Origin: Aquamicrobium zhengzhouense
GTDB taxonomy: Bacteria > Pseudomonadota > Alphaproteobacteria > Rhizobiales > Rhizobiaceae
Direction of reading: 5' to 3'
Assembly (NCBI RefSeq): GCF_016124105.1
Contig: NZ_JADGMQ010000003.1
Coordinates: 124,001-188,000 of the forward strand
DNA: 64,000 nt
In this document: positions 61,846 through 64,000 of the stretch, piece by piece
Layout of the letters: the number at the start of each line of letters is the position of its first letter
Numbering within the stretch: position 1 is the stretch's first letter
Notes under the pieces: generated by a model
Databases searched by the model: none
The model's input: only the letters and a program-made list of their open reading frames with translations
Told to the model about the DNA's origin: nothing
Translations under genes and position numbers: made by a program

Positions 61846-63984
61846 ATGACTATGCTTTATGTCGTCATTCTGTGCGGCTTGCTTTCTGTGGTCTACGCCG
61901 TATGGGCGACGCAATCGGTATTGGCGGCCGACCAGGGAAATGCCCGCATGCAGGAAATTGCCGGCGCGATCCGCGAAGGAGCGCAGGCGTATCTGAATCG
62001 TCAGTACACCACCATCGCCATTGTCGGCGTCGTGGTTTTTCTTCTCGCTTGGTGGCTGCTATCGGGGGCAGCAGCAGTTGGGTTTCTGATAGGCGCGGTC
62101 CTGTCTGGTGCGGCAGGCTATATTGGCATGCACGTCTCGGTACGTGCGAATGTGAGAACCGCACAGGCGGCTTCCGGTAGCCTCGCTGCCGGGCTTGATC
62201 TCGCTTTCAAGGCCGGTGCGATCACCGGCATGTTGGTAGCAGGCCTCGCTCTGCTGGGCGTTGCCGTTTACTACTGGATCCTGATCGGACCGTCAGGCTA
62301 CGCGCCATCTGATCGCACAGTGATCGATGCGCTTGTTTCCCTCGGCTTTGGCGCTTCTCTGATCTCCATTTTCGCCCGTCTTGGTGGCGGCATTTTTACC
62401 AAGGGTGCCGACGTTGGCGGTGACCTCGTTGGAAAGGTTGAAGCTGGTATCCCCGAGGATGATCCCCGCAATCCGGCCACCATCGCCGACAATGTGGGCG
62501 ATAATGTCGGTGACTGCGCTGGCATGGCCGCTGACCTGTTTGAAACCTACGCGGTGACGGTTGTGGCGACTATGGTGCTCGCAGCAATCTTCTTCGCTGG
62601 ATCAGACGTTCTCGCGTCGGTGATGATCTATCCGCTGGCGATTTGCGGCGCTTGCATCATCACGTCGATTATCGGGACGTTCTTCGTCAAGCTTGGTGCG
62701 AACGGCTCGATTATGGGCGCCCTTTACAAGGGGTTGATCGTCACTGGACTTCTGACGGTTGTTGGCGTCGCGATTGCCAATCAGCTTACGATTGGCTGGG
62801 GAGAGCTTGGCGTCGTGGCGGGCCAATCGATTACCGGCACCGCACTGTTCGTCTGCGGCCTGATCGGTCTTGTCGTGACCGGACTGATCGTGGTCATCAC
62901 CGAGTACTACACCGGGACCAACAAGCGGCCTGTAAACTCGATTGCGCAGGCCTCGGTGACTGGGCACGGCACGAACGTGATCCAGGGGCTCGCAGTCTCG
63001 CTCGAATCAACGGCGCTTCCGGCTATTGTCATCGTCGGCGGCATCCTGGCCACGTTCCAGCTTGCCGGTCTGTTCGGAACCGCCATTGCCGTTACGACCA
63101 TGCTGGGCCTCGCTGGCATGATTGTGGCTCTCGATGCCTTCGGGCCGGTTACGGACAACGCTGGTGGTATTGCCGAAATGTCTGGCCTGCCGCCCGAGGT
63201 GCGCCAGTCTACGGACGCGCTTGATGCGGTGGGGAACACCACAAAGGCCGTGACAAAGGGCTATGCGATTGGTTCGGCGGGCCTTGGCGCGCTGGTGCTC
63301 TTCGCAGCATATTCCTACGATCTGGAATATTTTGCCGCGAACAGTGATCGCTATCCGTATTTCGCCGGGATTGGCGACATCTCGTTCTCACTGTCGAACC
63401 CGTATGTCGTCGCGGGACTCATCTTCGGCGGGCTTATCCCTTACCTGTTCGGCGGCATCGCCATGACGGCTGTTGGACGCGCAGCCGGGTCGATTGTCGA
63501 GGAAGTGCGCAAGCAGTTCCGCGAAGATCCCGGCATCATGGCCGGCACCTCTAAGCCGAACTATGCACGCGCGGTGGATATTCTCACGCGAGCGGCGATC
63601 AAGGAAATGATCATTCCTTCGCTTCTGCCTGTCCTCGCACCACTCGTCGTCTATTTCGGAGTGCTTCTGATCTCCGGATCCAAGGCCTCAGCCTTCGCGG
63701 CGCTGGGAGCGTCGTTGCTCGGTGTGATCGTTAACGGTCTGTTCGTGGCAATTTCCATGACCTCCGGTGGCGGCGCATGGGACAATGCGAAAAAGTCGTT
63801 CGAGGATGGCTTTACCGACAAGGACGGTGTGAAACACTTGAAGGGATCCGAAGCGCATAAGGCATCGGTTACAGGTGACACCGTTGGCGACCCTTACAAG
63901 GATACGGCAGGGCCTGCGGTAAATCCCGCAATCAAGATCACCAACATCATGGCCTTGCTGCTGCTGGCGGTCATGGCGAACTAG
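61846..63984 (+). CDS. hppA: Membrane-bound proton-translocating pyrophosphatase, K+-independent type
   Basis: A 712-residue membrane protein with about sixteen helices; the ATG at 61846 follows GAGGA, and one at 61852 is also possible. Substrate-site motifs are [39 protein letters not shown], and the late [19 protein letters not shown]. The motif [19 protein letters not shown] has Lys after GNTT, where potassium-dependent enzymes have Ala, so it should be potassium-independent and pump H+. It couples pyrophosphate hydrolysis to proton export. Confidence 0.95.
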   Translation: MTMLYVVILCGLLSVVYAVWATQSVLAADQGNARMQEIAGAIREGAQAYLNRQYTTIAIVGVVVFLLAWWLLSGAAAVGFLIGAVLSGAAGYIGMHVSVRANVRTAQAASGSLAAGLDLAFKAGAITGMLVAGLALLGVAVYYWILIGPSGYAPSDRTVIDALVSLGFGASLISIFARLGGGIFTKGADVGGDLVGKVEAGIPEDDPRNPATIADNVGDNVGDCAGMAADLFETYAVTVVATMVLAAIFFAGSDVLASVMIYPLAICGACIITSIIGTFFVKLGANGSIMGALYKGLIVTGLLTVVGVAIANQLTIGWGELGVVAGQSITGTALFVCGLIGLVVTGLIVVITEYYTGTNKRPVNSIAQASVTGHGTNVIQGLAVSLESTALPAIVIVGGILATFQLAGLFGTAIAVTTMLGLAGMIVALDAFGPVTDNAGGIAEMSGLPPEVRQSTDALDAVGNTTKAVTKGYAIGSAGLGALVLFAAYSYDLEYFAANSDRYPYFAGIGDISFSLSNPYVVAGLIFGGLIPYLFGGIAMTAVGRAAGSIVEEVRKQFREDPGIMAGTSKPNYARAVDILTRAAIKEMIIPSLLPVLAPLVVYFGVLLISGSKASAFAALGASLLGVIVNGLFVAISMTSGGGAWDNAKKSFEDGFTDKDGVKHLKGSEAHKASVTGDTVGDPYKDTAGPAVNPAIKITNIMALLLLAVMAN

Positions 63985-64000
63985 CGGTCCGCAAACGCAA

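Overview
The window looks like chromosome of an alphaproteobacterium of the Hyphomicrobiales (Rhizobiales) with part of a prophage at the left end. Pointers are an Aap-type general amino-acid ABC system, a short rhizobial flagellin, accessory complex I subunits (NDUFS4-like and zf-CHCC), the LdtR/L,D-transpeptidase pair, the glyA-nrdR-ribD-ribE-ribH-nusB run and a K+-independent-type H+-pyrophosphatase. The genus cannot be fixed from the sequence alone.

Region 1 (about 1-17,800) is the right part of a prophage, cut by the left window edge. A rightward late module encodes virion proteins (a duplicated acidic protein, a protein with YLxxNPDV repeats, a large tail/head-closure-like protein with a jelly-roll insert, a GNAT-like small protein, and three ejection-type proteins). 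It continues with a virion protein carrying two peptidoglycan-hydrolase domains, then a lysis cassette: GH108 endolysin with a C-terminal membrane segment, overlapping i-spanin and o-spanin, and an XhlA-like coiled-coil/TM protein. The gene content suggests a short-tailed phage (inference). Several leftward genes lie within or beyond this module: a small antisense gene, three envelope proteins between ejection and lysin genes, an AlbA_2/ATPase cargo gene, a membrane protein and a nuclease. No integrase or attachment site was found.

Region 2 (17,500-20,000) holds a SpoVG-like small gene, a solitary flagellin, tRNA-Arg(TCT), an NDUFS4-like gene and tRNA-Pro(TGG).

Region 3 (20,000-29,400) looks like a catabolic island. 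A Liv-type ABC importer diverges from a FadR/FCD-type GntR regulator. A LigM-like tetrahydrofolate-dependent aryl O-demethylase follows, then a second, paralogous GntR. TGTATACA palindromes sit at both promoter regions. The likely job is uptake and O-demethylation of a methoxylated (lignin-type) aromatic, with the methyl group passing to tetrahydrofolate. A metC-like gene is next.

Region 4 (29,400-64,000) is ordinary core chromosome: aapJQMP, an FAD monooxygenase, a zf-CHCC protein, ppk-ppx, RNase D, an MFS carrier, aspS, an exported protein, parC, a HerA-like ATPase, an EamA transporter, bpt, an RDD protein, hemB, a DUF6163-type protein, ldtR, an L,D-transpeptidase, glyA, nrdR, ribD, ribE, ribH, nusB, a second MFS carrier and hppA.
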